Program-made: the position numbers and the translations under genes | Assembly: GCF_003289945.1 (NCBI RefSeq) | Contig: NZ_QMBP01000008.1 | Span: 62,001-126,000, forward strand | Length of the DNA: 64,000 bases | DNA from: Mesorhizobium hawassense | GTDB taxonomy: Bacteria > Pseudomonadota > Alphaproteobacteria > Rhizobiales > Rhizobiaceae | Direction: 5' to 3' | Part shown: in pieces, positions 56,157 through 64,000 of the stretch | How positions within the stretch are numbered: the first letter of the stretch is position 1 | Layout of the letters: each line of letters starts with the position of its first letter | Notes under the pieces: generated by a model | Databases searched by the model: none | What the model was told of the DNA's origin: nothing | What the model saw: only the letters and a program-made list of their open reading frames with translations

Positions 56157-57122
56157 ATGGAGTTGCTGCAAAGCGGCTTGAAGCTCCGACAACTGCAGGT
56201 CTTTCGTCAGGTGTTGCGGACCGGATCGACGAGGCAGGCAGCTGCTGCGCTCGGGATAAGCCAACCTGCGGTCAGCCAGCACGTGAAGCAGCTCGAGGCC
56301 GCCCTTGGCATAGCTCTCTTTGAAAGATCGACCAACCGCATTATTCCGTCGAGGAAAGCCTGGGAGCTCCTGCGGAATGTGGAATTGGCCCTGACTTCCA
56401 TGGACCGCCTGGAAGCGTCGATTTTCGCGATCAAGAACGACGAGAAGCAGCGGATCGCAATTGCCGCACCCGCCGTCTTCGGTTTCGTGACATTGCCGAA
56501 GGTTGTAGCGACTATCCGATCGAAGACGGCTTCGAGTGTCCGGTCAATTTCGGGAAACTACGAGCAGGTGGGTGAGCATATCCTGTCGGGGCGGGCAGAT
56601 CTTGGAATCTCGAGGTTGCCCCTGGATCCCCGGCTGTTTGAATGGGCACCAATCGGTTCGGCACACAATGTGTGCATCTTCCACCCCAAGCATCGTTTCT
56701 CAAAGAAATCATGTGTCGAGGCGCACGACCTGGAGGGGGAACAGATCGTCGATATCGACCCTCAGTTTGCGTCGCATCAAATGAACTTCAACGCGCTGCG
56801 CTTCGCTGGGATCGAGCCGGACATACTGGTGGAATACGATTGCAATGGTTACGAGGTCGGCTTCGTCTCGGCCGGTCTCGGTGTTTCCATCACCAACGAA
56901 ATCATTGCCCGCGAATATGCGGCGTTCGAGCTGGAAGCAAAGCCGGTGGAGCCCTCGGCACTCTATCACTACGTTGCGGTCTGGCAGAAAGGCAGGGTCT
57001 TTTCCAACGTGTTGGAAGTCTCTCTCGAGGCAATCCTGTCGGCCTTTCATCCGGCGGCGCAAAGTGGACCTGCTGTTCTCCCGATACACGCCGCTGCCCG
57101 CGGTGCTGACCGTCCCTCCTAA
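56157..57122 (+). CDS. LysR-family transcriptional regulator
   Basis: A 321-residue regulator. ATG at 56157 with GGAAAAGGG upstream is preferred over the frame start at 56124. LKLRQLQVFRQVLRTGSTRQAAAALGISQPAVSQHVKQLEAALGIALFERS is the helix-turn-helix; the effector domain includes VGFVSAGLGVSITNEIIAREY. The gene is convergent with the DUF2274-trb operon. LysR genes at this position are common next to trb operons of alphaproteobacterial elements, but it may instead serve the amino acid ABC operon. Confidence 0.9.
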   Translation: MELLQSGLKLRQLQVFRQVLRTGSTRQAAAALGISQPAVSQHVKQLEAALGIALFERSTNRIIPSRKAWELLRNVELALTSMDRLEASIFAIKNDEKQRIAIAAPAVFGFVTLPKVVATIRSKTASSVRSISGNYEQVGEHILSGRADLGISRLPLDPRLFEWAPIGSAHNVCIFHPKHRFSKKSCVEAHDLEGEQIVDIDPQFASHQMNFNALRFAGIEPDILVEYDCNGYEVGFVSAGLGVSITNEIIAREYAAFELEAKPVEPSALYHYVAVWQKGRVFSNVLEVSLEAILSAFHPAAQSGPAVLPIHAAARGADRPS

Positions 57123-57132
57123 CGGCTCCGGA

Positions 57133-57357
57133 CTAACCCTTCCGCTCATGCTTTGCCTTCGCGAAGCCGCGATCCGTCGCGATGAAACGCTCGAGCATGG
57201 GCACGATCAAGCGCAGGGGATCGGTGGAGGATTGCCCCGCTTCGCGTCCGAGAATTTCGGCATATCGGGTCAGGTCGCGATGCAGCGGCGCCGGAAGCTC
57301 GATTGTGACTTTGACAGGTTTGTCCTCGGCAATGGGGCCGAGTTTCAGCTTCGCCAT
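57133..57357 (-). CDS. DUF2274 protein, trb-operon associated
   Basis: A 74-residue protein beginning MAKLKLGPIAEDKPVKVTIELPAPLHRDLTRYAEIL, a ribbon-helix-helix-like layout with a short basic tail. GGAGG lies before the ATG. It follows trbI by 1 bp and is the last gene of the conjugation operon, a recurrent position for this family. Ribbon-helix-helix proteins bind DNA, so it may regulate transfer genes; this is not established. Confidence 0.85.
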   Translation of the reverse strand: MAKLKLGPIAEDKPVKVTIELPAPLHRDLTRYAEILGREAGQSSTDPLRLIVPMLERFIATDRGFAKAKHERKG

Positions 57358-57358
57358 T

Positions 57359-58495
57359 TCAGCCTCCGTATGGTTCGAGCACGAGATCGCGGGTGACGAG
57401 AACGCGCACTGGAAAACCCGGGCGAATGTCGAGCGTCGGCGCTATCTGGAGTTGGCGCTGGACGATCTGCTGGCCAACCTGGCTGACACTGTCGGAGGCG
57501 CCGCTGCGCAGCGCGCGCACAATATCGCTTTCCTGACCCGACGAGCCAGCCTCCGCCCCAACGCTGAGGATGGTGGAAAGCGCAGCCGCCTTGAACAACT
57601 CAGCCCAGTGATAGTCGACACCATCCTCTAGGCCGGCATAGCCCTGCGCATCAGCGCCGGGCTGACGCTCCAAAACGATCGAGCGACCATTGGGGAAGAT
57701 CAGCCTGCTCCAGACAAGCAGCACGCGTCGCTGCCCGAAACCGACGCCGTTGTCATATTCCCCGATAACACGTGTCCCTTGGGGGATCAGCAACGCCCTT
57801 CCCGTCGGACTGTCGTAAATGTTTTCGGTCACCTGAGCGGTGACCTGACCGGGAAGATCGGAACGGATACCTGTGATGAGAGCTGCCGGGACGACCGCTC
57901 CGGCCTGAAGCACATATGGCGATGCCGGTGGCATGACATGGTCCGGCGCCACGGTGCGGCGGTCAGCGGCCAAGTTCAGGAAGGCAAGCTGGCGATCCTG
58001 CTGTTCGGCGGGCTCCAGACCGGCAAGGTTCGGTGTGGCGATATCGCTTGGCGGTTCGGCTGTAGCTCCGCCTCTCGCCGCTGTCTGGAAGAAGACCTGC
58101 GATGTTCGTGCCGCCTCCTCTTCCGCTCGCCGGCGTTGTTCGGCCTCGTCAACAGCGGGCGTCGCGATGGTCGGCGTGACAACGGGCTGCCCCTTGTTTC
58201 GCGCATCGAGAATCGGGCGGCCGAGATCTCCGGGCAGCGGCGGCCCAAGGATCGGGCCGGCATAGTCGCGGGGCAGGCTAGCCAGCCCATCTGCGGGCTG
58301 CCGGTTGGAGGTCGAATAGAGCTCCTCGCCCTTTGAGCCTCTGTCACGGGTCTGAAGCGCGTATATCAGCGCGCCGCCAATGCCGAGCGATGTGGCGAAG
58401 GCGACGCCGGCGAGCACCTTGCGCGACAGGCGGGTCACTCGCGGCGGGTCGGCGCGAAGCCGCATGGGAGCGGCCGCGGTTTCGTTCTCGCTCAT
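57359..58495 (-). CDS. trbI: Conjugal transfer protein TrbI (VirB10-like)
   Basis: 378 residues. A single N-terminal membrane helix (LAGVAFATSLGIGGALIYAL, about 28-47) is followed by a Pro-rich periplasmic stretch and the VirB10/TrbI C-terminal beta domain (IYDSPTGRALLIPQGTRVIGEYDNGVGFGQRR, RLIFPNGRSIVLE). It spans inner and outer membranes in the type IV secretion channel. The start overlaps trbG by ATGA. Confidence 0.95.
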   Translation of the reverse strand: MSENETAAAPMRLRADPPRVTRLSRKVLAGVAFATSLGIGGALIYALQTRDRGSKGEELYSTSNRQPADGLASLPRDYAGPILGPPLPGDLGRPILDARNKGQPVVTPTIATPAVDEAEQRRRAEEEAARTSQVFFQTAARGGATAEPPSDIATPNLAGLEPAEQQDRQLAFLNLAADRRTVAPDHVMPPASPYVLQAGAVVPAALITGIRSDLPGQVTAQVTENIYDSPTGRALLIPQGTRVIGEYDNGVGFGQRRVLLVWSRLIFPNGRSIVLERQPGADAQGYAGLEDGVDYHWAELFKAAALSTILSVGAEAGSSGQESDIVRALRSGASDSVSQVGQQIVQRQLQIAPTLDIRPGFPVRVLVTRDLVLEPYGG

Positions 58496-59553
58496 GATTG
58501 CTCCCCTCCCCTTTGACTCGGTGGATTGGTGACTTTCGACGCAGAACTAGAGGTCGGCATCAAAGGCAATCGATCCTTCGTGATCCCGTCGCTTCGGACG
58601 ATCCTCACGGTTTGTTGTTGTTTGCCACTGCCGAGGCGCAGTTCGGCCGCGCCGAAGAGACGGTCGACAATCAGAATGTTCTGGAAGACCCGGCTGTTGA
58701 CGATTTGGGCTTCGCCGTCCGCGCCGATGACGAAGATCGGCGGCATCTCACCCTGTACGATCCCGTGCGGGAACTCGACGTAGACGCGCCTGCCGTCGTC
58801 ATAGACGGCGACGGGCTTCCAGGGCGGCTTGCCACCTGTGAGATCATAGCGGTAGTTGCGCTGGACGGTATCCGGGATCATCGGCGTGGCAGGAACAACC
58901 TGCCGCCGATCGGTTGGCTGCGCCGGGTAGGCCCATGCCACGGCCGGCATGTAAGGCTTTTCGCCTGCCCGCAGCTCGATCATGTAGCTGCGCCGGTCGG
59001 TGGTGACGACGAGATTGGTGGTGATGTCGGCGCGCGAGGGCTTCACCAGCACATGGACGCGCCGGGTCACGCCTGAACCGCTCTCGGTATCACCGATGAT
59101 CCAGCGCGCGGTGTCTCCCGCCGCAATCGGTCCGCCTCCTGTCAGGTTCTCGCCGGGCTCAAGAGCGATGTCTGTTATCTGCCCGGGTGCGGCATAGACC
59201 TGGTAGAGAGCCCCTTCGCTCCAGGGATAGATCTGGATGGCGTTGTAGTATCCCTCGCGTCGCGGCTGGACGCGCGCGGCCGCGTTGGCGTTCACGACGC
59301 GCGCAGTCGGTGTATCGCCAGCCGCACCCCCCAGCGTTGGCGTCCAGCCCGGCGGAATGTGTGGCGGCTTGGGTTTTTGTTCGGCAGGTCCTGCCGGCAC
59401 GCGTGGCAGCGGCGGCACGTAGGAATCATAGCCAATCTGTGGCGGTTTCTGGAGCTTGGCACAGCTCGTGAGTACGAGCCCCGAGAGGAGCGCCGAGGCG
59501 AGTACGGATCCACGAACGGCTGGAAATGCGACGGCAGGCAGTGCGAGGCTCAT
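58492..59553 (-). CDS. trbG: Conjugal transfer protein TrbG (VirB9-like), lipoprotein
   Basis: 353 residues. MSLALPAVAFPAVRGSVLAS and LLSGLVLTSC give a lipoprotein signal with the acylated cysteine in LTSC. The middle matches VirB9/TrbG (YNAIQIYPWSEGALYQVYAAPGQITDIALEPGE, PRLFVIGADGE-like end). It forms the outer membrane core with TrbI. ATG at 59553 overlaps the trbF stop; the longer frame is not needed. Confidence 0.94.
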   Translation of the reverse strand: MSLALPAVAFPAVRGSVLASALLSGLVLTSCAKLQKPPQIGYDSYVPPLPRVPAGPAEQKPKPPHIPPGWTPTLGGAAGDTPTARVVNANAAARVQPRREGYYNAIQIYPWSEGALYQVYAAPGQITDIALEPGENLTGGGPIAAGDTARWIIGDTESGSGVTRRVHVLVKPSRADITTNLVVTTDRRSYMIELRAGEKPYMPAVAWAYPAQPTDRRQVVPATPMIPDTVQRNYRYDLTGGKPPWKPVAVYDDGRRVYVEFPHGIVQGEMPPIFVIGADGEAQIVNSRVFQNILIVDRLFGAAELRLGSGKQQQTVRIVRSDGITKDRLPLMPTSSSASKVTNPPSQRGGEQS

Positions 59554-60239
59554 TGGCTCATCTCCCGCGACCAATTGATGGCGTTGACGTAGATGCCGAG
59601 AGGGTTCACGCGAAGCCGTTCGGCGTCATGCGGCGGCAGGACTACGATTGTGAGGATCGCGGTCCAATGCTCCGTGGTGGAGAGCTGACCGCTTTCGTAG
59701 CGACGCTCGGTCCAGGCGACGCGGAAGGAATCCGCGGAGGCACGGATGACCGAAGAGACCTCGACCGCCACCTGCTGCTTGCCGACTTTGGAAAAGGGGT
59801 CGTTTGCACGAGCATAATCATTGAGCGCCGTCGCACCCTGGTCGGTCGTCCATTCGTAGGCGCGCAGCCAATCCTGGCGCACGATGATCGGATCGGCCGG
59901 GATCGATCGCACCTGCTCGACGAAGCGGGCGAGGTGCCAGGCGATTTGCGGATCGGTCGGCTTGTAGTCGGCAGTCGCCGGCGCGACCGTCTGCGCCTGT
60001 CCGAGCGCATCGACCTGGACCACCCACGGCACCACTGAGCCGCGTGCTGACATCCACACGACCGAGCAGGCGAGGCCAGCCGAGAGGATCAGCGACCCGA
60101 AGGCCATGTACCGCCAGTTCCTGGCTTGCACGCGGGCGGAACCGATGCGCTCGTCCCAGATCTGCGACGCCTTCTGATAGGGCGTCTCCGGTTGAGCTGA
60201 TTTGCCGTAGTGGATGGTGGGCCGTCGAAAGATGTTCAT
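59550..60239 (-). CDS. trbF: Conjugal transfer protein TrbF (VirB8-like)
   Basis: 229 residues. One membrane helix (FGSLILSAGLACSVVWM, about 47-63) follows a cytoplasmic N-terminus, then the VirB8-like periplasmic domain with VPWVVQVDALGQ and WTERRYESGQ. It is an assembly factor of the inner membrane complex. It lies 3 bp after trbL. Confidence 0.94.
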   Translation of the reverse strand: MNIFRRPTIHYGKSAQPETPYQKASQIWDERIGSARVQARNWRYMAFGSLILSAGLACSVVWMSARGSVVPWVVQVDALGQAQTVAPATADYKPTDPQIAWHLARFVEQVRSIPADPIIVRQDWLRAYEWTTDQGATALNDYARANDPFSKVGKQQVAVEVSSVIRASADSFRVAWTERRYESGQLSTTEHWTAILTIVVLPPHDAERLRVNPLGIYVNAINWSREMSQ

Positions 60240-60242
60240 TGG

Positions 60243-61619
60243 TCATTTGCCTTCCGAGAGAGAAATCGATGTGCCGCTGCCGTGGGCTTCGCCAGCACGC
60301 ACGGCATGCGCTGTGGTCTGGACGCCATGTGATAGGCGCTGCGATCGCTGCATGCGTTTGGCCCAGTCCGGTGGGCTCTTGGCCACGCTGCTCGTCTGGC
60401 CGCCGCGGCCGAATGACGGATCATTGGCTGCACCAGCCCCGCCTCCGACGGTCCCCAGGGTCGATGAACCACCGGTGGCCTCGACGGCCGAATTGACCCC
60501 GGAAGCGAAGCTCGACTTCATGGATTGGCTGGCGCGCGCGGCGGCGCGCTTGAGCGGCGAGGCAGCAGCTGACACACCAGCGCCTGCAACGCCGCCCAGC
60601 CCGGAGGCGATCCCCGCGGCACCGGTCTGGCCGGCGGAACCGAGAGCATAGGCGGCAGACGCGCCGCCTGCGAGAGATGAGCCGCTCCGTGCCGCCAATG
60701 GCGCTGCAGACAAAGCCGCACTACCGCCTCGCATCGCGACACCAGCAGTGCCGCCGGCGACGAGCGCCATGCCGCCCGCCGCGAGACCCGTTCCAACGGC
60801 CGCTCCCGCCCCAAGCTGCGGTCCGCCGGAGACAAGACCGTTGGCAATGCCGGGACCGAAGATACCGAGCCCAAGCAGTGACAGCGCCGCCAGCACGATC
60901 GCCATCGCCTGATCGATTGTCGGGTTCTCGCCGCCGAAGCCCTGGGTGAACTCGCCAAACAGCGTCGAGCCGATGCCGATGACCACGGCAAGCACAAGCA
61001 CCTTGATGCCCGATGAGATGACGTTGCCAAGCACGCGTTCGGCCATGAAGGCCGTCTTGCCGAAGAGACCGAAGGGGATGAGAACAAAGCCGGCCAGCGT
61101 CGACAGCTTGAACTCGATCAGGGTGACGAAGAGCTGCACGGCCAGGATGAAGAAGGCGAGCAGGACGAGCGCCCAGGCGAAGAGCAGGCAGGCGATCTGG
61201 ATGAAGTTCTCGAAGAAGGACACGTAGCCCATCAACCCCGAGATCGCCTCAAGCAGGGGTCGTCCGGCATCGAGGCCGGTTTGCGCGACCTTGCCCGGAC
61301 GAAGCAGATCCTGGACTGAAAACCCGGTGCCGCTCGCCTTCAGCCCGAGCCCCGAAAAGCTTTCGAAGACGATCTGAGCAAGGCTGTTCCAGTTGGAAAT
61401 CAGGTAGGCGAAGACGCCAACGAATAGCGTCTTCTTGACGAGCCGCGCGAGAATGTCGTCATCGGCGCCCCAACTCCAGAAGAGGGCGGCGAGCGTCACG
61501 TCAATGACGATCAGGGTGGTGGCGACAAAGGCGACTTCGCCACCAAGCAGGCCGAACCCACTGTCTATGTAACGGGTGAAGGTGGCGAGGAATTGGTCGA
61601 TGACGCCGGTGTTGCCCAT
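60243..61619 (-). CDS. trbL: Conjugal transfer protein TrbL (VirB6-like)
   Basis: 458 residues. The first about 270 residues hold several membrane helices (YLISNWNSLAQIVFESFSGLGL between helices), as in polytopic TrbL/VirB6 inner membrane proteins. The C-terminal about 180 residues are Ala/Gly/Ser-rich, low-complexity and probably disordered. It forms part of the translocation channel. Between trbK and trbF in the standard order. Confidence 0.93.
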   Translation of the reverse strand: MGNTGVIDQFLATFTRYIDSGFGLLGGEVAFVATTLIVIDVTLAALFWSWGADDDILARLVKKTLFVGVFAYLISNWNSLAQIVFESFSGLGLKASGTGFSVQDLLRPGKVAQTGLDAGRPLLEAISGLMGYVSFFENFIQIACLLFAWALVLLAFFILAVQLFVTLIEFKLSTLAGFVLIPFGLFGKTAFMAERVLGNVISSGIKVLVLAVVIGIGSTLFGEFTQGFGGENPTIDQAMAIVLAALSLLGLGIFGPGIANGLVSGGPQLGAGAAVGTGLAAGGMALVAGGTAGVAMRGGSAALSAAPLAARSGSSLAGGASAAYALGSAGQTGAAGIASGLGGVAGAGVSAAASPLKRAAARASQSMKSSFASGVNSAVEATGGSSTLGTVGGGAGAANDPSFGRGGQTSSVAKSPPDWAKRMQRSQRLSHGVQTTAHAVRAGEAHGSGTSISLSEGK

Positions 61620-61621
61620 GC

Positions 61622-61945
61622 CTATCGCGCCTCCGGCGAGGTCGCATCTTTCGGCGAGGTGACCGGCCCAGACGCCGAGGTCGCAAATGGCGCATTAAGC
61701 CCGAGGAACCGGTCGCGCTGTTCGGCCCACAAGCGCAAACAACCGCTGTCACGCAAAGCGACCTCACCCAATGCCTGGCAGCGGCGCAGACCCTCGCGGG
61801 GCGGGCTCGGCGCCAAAGCGGCAGGCAACTGAGTAGCGGCATCGTGCGGCCTTTCCTCCTTCCGGGTCATCTCAAGCGCGGTCGCCGTAACGGCGACCGC
61901 GACAAAGATGACGGCGACGACGCGGGCGAGTGACTTTCCATCCAC
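61622..61945 (-). CDS. trbK: Putative entry exclusion protein TrbK-alt
   Basis: 107 residues. One N-terminal helix (VVAVIFVAVAVTATALEM) anchors the protein; the rest is short and includes RCQALGEVALRDSGCLRLWAEQRDRFL, the two-cysteine segment typical of the alternative TrbK family of alphaproteobacterial trb operons. It should block transfer into cells that already hold the element. Located between trbJ and trbL, where this family is usually found. Confidence 0.85.
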   Translation of the reverse strand: MDGKSLARVVAVIFVAVAVTATALEMTRKEERPHDAATQLPAALAPSPPREGLRRCQALGEVALRDSGCLRLWAEQRDRFLGLNAPFATSASGPVTSPKDATSPEAR

Positions 61946-61956
61946 GGTCGGAACCC

Positions 61957-62715
61957 TCAGCGATTGAACATTGTGGCATTGCCGGCCTGGTAGCCGGAGC
62001 CGGCGGTGAGGAAGCGACGGCGCTGCTCGCGGCCCTGGTCGGCGGCGGCGGCACGTTCCGCCTCTGTCAGCGCCTGGGCGCGCCCGTTGGCGGCGACGAC
62101 GGCGGTGAGGTCCGCGAGCTGCTGCGCCTGAAGCGCGAGGAGCTGGTTGCCGGCCTGCGTCGCCTGCAGCGCGCCGGTCGCTGATTGGCTGGCGCCGACA
62201 AGCGTCGACATCTGCGTGCGATTGGTGTCGATATTTCCGACCACGCCCGCCTGCACGCGCATGGCGTCCTGCAGACCGCCGACCGTATTCTGCCAGCGCG
62301 AGCGCGCATCCGTGACGAGTTGCTGGTCGGATGCGGAGAGCGAGACGCTGCCATATTGCTGCTGGAACGCCTTGTCGATCTGCTGGACGTCGAAGGCGAC
62401 GTTCTGCGCCTGGCTGAGAAGCTGCTGCGTGCGCTGCACCGATTGCTGCAACTGCTGCAGCGAGGAGAAGGGCAGGCTCGCGAGATTGCGGGCCTGGTTG
62501 ATCAGCATCTGGGCCTGGTTCTGCAGCGATGTGATCTGGTTGGTGATCTGCTGAAGCGATCGCGCCGCCGTCAGCACATTTTGCGAATAGTTGGACGGAT
62601 CAAAGACGATGAATGCCTGCGCCGGCGCAGTCACCATCAGCGAGGCCGCGACCGGTGCGGCGAGCAAGGTGGCGGCCAGCAACACAGCGCGAGAGCAGTT
62701 TCCAAGGCTATTCAT
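61957..62715 (-). CDS. trbJ: Conjugal transfer protein TrbJ (VirB5-like)
   Basis: 252 residues with a signal peptide (LLAATLLAAPVAASLMVTAPAQA), then FIVFDPSNYSQNVLTAARSLQQI and a long Gln-rich coiled-coil region, as in TrbJ proteins of P-type systems. Periplasmic, thought to form the pilus tip or to aid pilus assembly. The start overlaps the trbE stop by ATGA. Confidence 0.94.
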   Translation of the reverse strand: MNSLGNCSRAVLLAATLLAAPVAASLMVTAPAQAFIVFDPSNYSQNVLTAARSLQQITNQITSLQNQAQMLINQARNLASLPFSSLQQLQQSVQRTQQLLSQAQNVAFDVQQIDKAFQQQYGSVSLSASDQQLVTDARSRWQNTVGGLQDAMRVQAGVVGNIDTNRTQMSTLVGASQSATGALQATQAGNQLLALQAQQLADLTAVVAANGRAQALTEAERAAAADQGREQRRRFLTAGSGYQAGNATMFNR

Positions 62716-64000
62716 GATTGGAGTTCCTTTTCAGCTTGCGGTGGGGACGTGGAAAGATCGGGAATGAGGTCAGCGGCCCAGCCGACGTTTCGGGCCCGCA
62801 GCCAGGCTGCGAGGAAGCCGTCGCGTCCGTGTTCGTCGGCGATGCTGGCGATCAAGGCCTGATCGGTTTTTGAGGATGCGGCGCAGAGCGCCAACCCAAC
62901 TTCGGACAGGCCAAGTTCGAAGAGGCGGTTGCCACGCCGGGACTGGCAGTAGTAGTCGCGTTTCGGCGTTGCCCGCGCCAGGATCTCTATCTGACGGTCG
63001 TTGAGGCCGAAGCGGCGATAGATCGCCGTGATCTGCGGCTCAATCGCGCGTTCATTCGGCAAGAGCAGCCGGGTCGGGCAGCTCTCGATGATCGCGGGCG
63101 CGATGTTCGAATTGTCGATGTCCGACAGCGACTGTGTGGCAAAGATGACGCTGGCGTTCTTCTTGCGCAGCGTCTTCAGCCATTCCCGCAACTGGCCGGC
63201 GAAACCTTGGTCGTCAAGGGCGAGCCAGCCCTCGTCGATGATGAGCAATGTCGGCCGTCCGTCGAGCCTGTCACCAATGCGATGGAAGAGGTAGGAAAGA
63301 ACCGCCGGTGCGGCTCCGGTGCCGACAAGACCCTCGATCTCGAACGCCTGCACGGATGCCGCGCCAAGGTGCTCAGCCTCGGCATCGAGCAACCGGCCGT
63401 AGGGACCGTCGATGCAATAGGCGCGAAGGGCCAGTTTCAGATCGTTCGCCTGCAAAAGCACGCTGAGGCCGGTGATGGTGCGCTCCTCCACTGGCGCCGA
63501 GGCGAGCGAGGTCAACGCGGCCCAGATGTGTTCCTTGGCATCCGGGGTAATAGCGATGCCTTCGCGCGCCAGGATCGCCACGACCCAGTCGGCGGCCCAG
63601 GCCCGCTCGTAGGTGTCGTGTATGCGCGCAAGTGGCTGGAGCGAGACCGAAGCTTCCGTACCTTCTGTGAGTTCGCCCCCGAGATCGTGCCAGTCGCCGC
63701 CCATGGCAAGTGTCGCGGCGCGGATCGAACCGCCGAAATCGAAGGCGAAGACCTGGGCCTGCGCATAGCGGCGAAACTGCAAGGCCATCAGCGCCAGCAG
63801 CACCGACTTGCCGGCGCCGGTGGGGCCTACAACAAGCGTGTGCCCCACGTCGCCGACATGCAGGGACAACCGGAACGGGGTCGAGCCCTCGGTCTTGCCG
63901 TAAAGCAAGGGGGGCGCACCGAAGTGCTCGTCCCGTTCCGGCCCCGCCCACACGGCAGAGAGGGGAATCATGTGGGCGAGATTGAGTGTCGAGATTGGCG
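62712..64000 (-). CDS. trbE: Conjugal transfer ATPase TrbE (VirB4-like), 5' part cut by window
   Basis: The frame continues through the right edge, so about 429 C-terminal codons of a protein usually near 800 residues are visible. Walker A GPTGAGKSVLLALMALQFRRY, Walker B LLIIDEGWLAL and FATQSLSDI are those of VirB4/TrbE, the ATPase that powers pilus assembly and transfer. An internal ATG at 63971 should not be taken as the start. trbB, trbC and trbD would be expected just beyond the edge. Confidence 0.95.
   Translation of the reverse strand, partial: PISTLNLAHMIPLSAVWAGPERDEHFGAPPLLYGKTEGSTPFRLSLHVGDVGHTLVVGPTGAGKSVLLALMALQFRRYAQAQVFAFDFGGSIRAATLAMGGDWHDLGGELTEGTEASVSLQPLARIHDTYERAWAADWVVAILAREGIAITPDAKEHIWAALTSLASAPVEERTITGLSVLLQANDLKLALRAYCIDGPYGRLLDAEAEHLGAASVQAFEIEGLVGTGAAPAVLSYLFHRIGDRLDGRPTLLIIDEGWLALDDQGFAGQLREWLKTLRKKNASVIFATQSLSDIDNSNIAPAIIESCPTRLLLPNERAIEPQITAIYRRFGLNDRQIEILARATPKRDYYCQSRRGNRLFELGLSEVGLALCAASSKTDQALIASIADEHGRDGFLAAWLRARNVGWAADLIPDLSTSPPQAEKELQS

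Noticed and set aside
61388..61402. TTCCAGTTGGAA near-palindrome considered as a third TCCAAC-type operator
   Set aside because: It lies inside trbL coding sequence and has different spacing.

Overview
The window looks like a high-GC alphaproteobacterial chromosome segment, most likely Rhizobiales (Mesorhizobium/Aminobacter type). The reasons are the gene content: dense ABC uptake operons with their own oxidoreductases, pobA, GntR, AraC and LysR regulators, and a trb-type conjugation operon with TrbK-alt and a DUF2274 gene. The species call is inference. No rRNA, intact tRNA, CRISPR array, integrase or intact insertion sequence was seen.

Layout. (1) 1-11.5 kb holds amino-acid or amide metabolism: the end of a kinase/aminotransferase fusion, an HDAC-like amidohydrolase, two small less GC-rich genes (VOC and tautomerase-like), a ketopantoate-reductase-family protein, gamma-glutamyltransferase, an acyl-CoA ligase, a polar amino acid ABC transporter and a divergent FadR-type regulator with two matching operators. 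(2) At 11570-11612 lies the 3' part of a tRNA-Arg(CCG) gene on the minus strand, from anticodon to CCA. This is the usual footprint of an integrative element, and its polarity puts the element to the right. A doubly frameshifted dehydrogenase follows. (3) 13-20 kb: an AraC regulator and a five-gene catabolic operon (bicupin, CoA transferase, hydrolase, FAD dehydrogenase, enoyl-CoA hydratase). (4) 20.6-32.8 kb: a minus-strand series of two GMC oxidoreductases, a DAO-type oxidase, a sugar-type ABC importer, aldehyde dehydrogenase and aspartate-dehydrogenase-like protein. A 17-bp palindrome before the ABC operon also occurs before the AraC gene 15 kb away. (5) 33-40.6 kb: pobA, a LysR gene, then a methyltransferase divergent from AraC, MFS and an unrecognised 469-aa protein.

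(6) 41-51.6 kb is a defence and peptide-modification island. A DUF4917 SIR2-like gene is divergent from a Thoeris-type cassette (TIR-like ThsB, SIR2-SLOG ThsA, second TIR). Next comes a GHKL ATPase with a putative C-terminal PD-(D/E)xK nuclease. Then comes a complete His-Xaa-Ser system (hxsD-hxsB-hxsC-hxsA) whose four genes overlap by ATGA. An XRE regulator follows. (7) 51.7-55.4 kb: a frameshifted CapA-like gene and a polar amino acid ABC operon with palindromic repeats upstream. (8) 55.7-64 kb: an XRE gene with a perfect 16-bp palindrome, a LysR gene, and DUF2274-trbI-G-F-L-K-J-E, cut by the right edge.

The simplest overall reading is an ICE or its remnant, starting near 11.6 kb and running past the right edge, that carries catabolic cargo, a defence island and a mating-pair-formation operon. 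The least understood parts are the Hxs system beside Thoeris, the GHKL-nuclease protein, and the methyltransferase/MFS/469-aa group.
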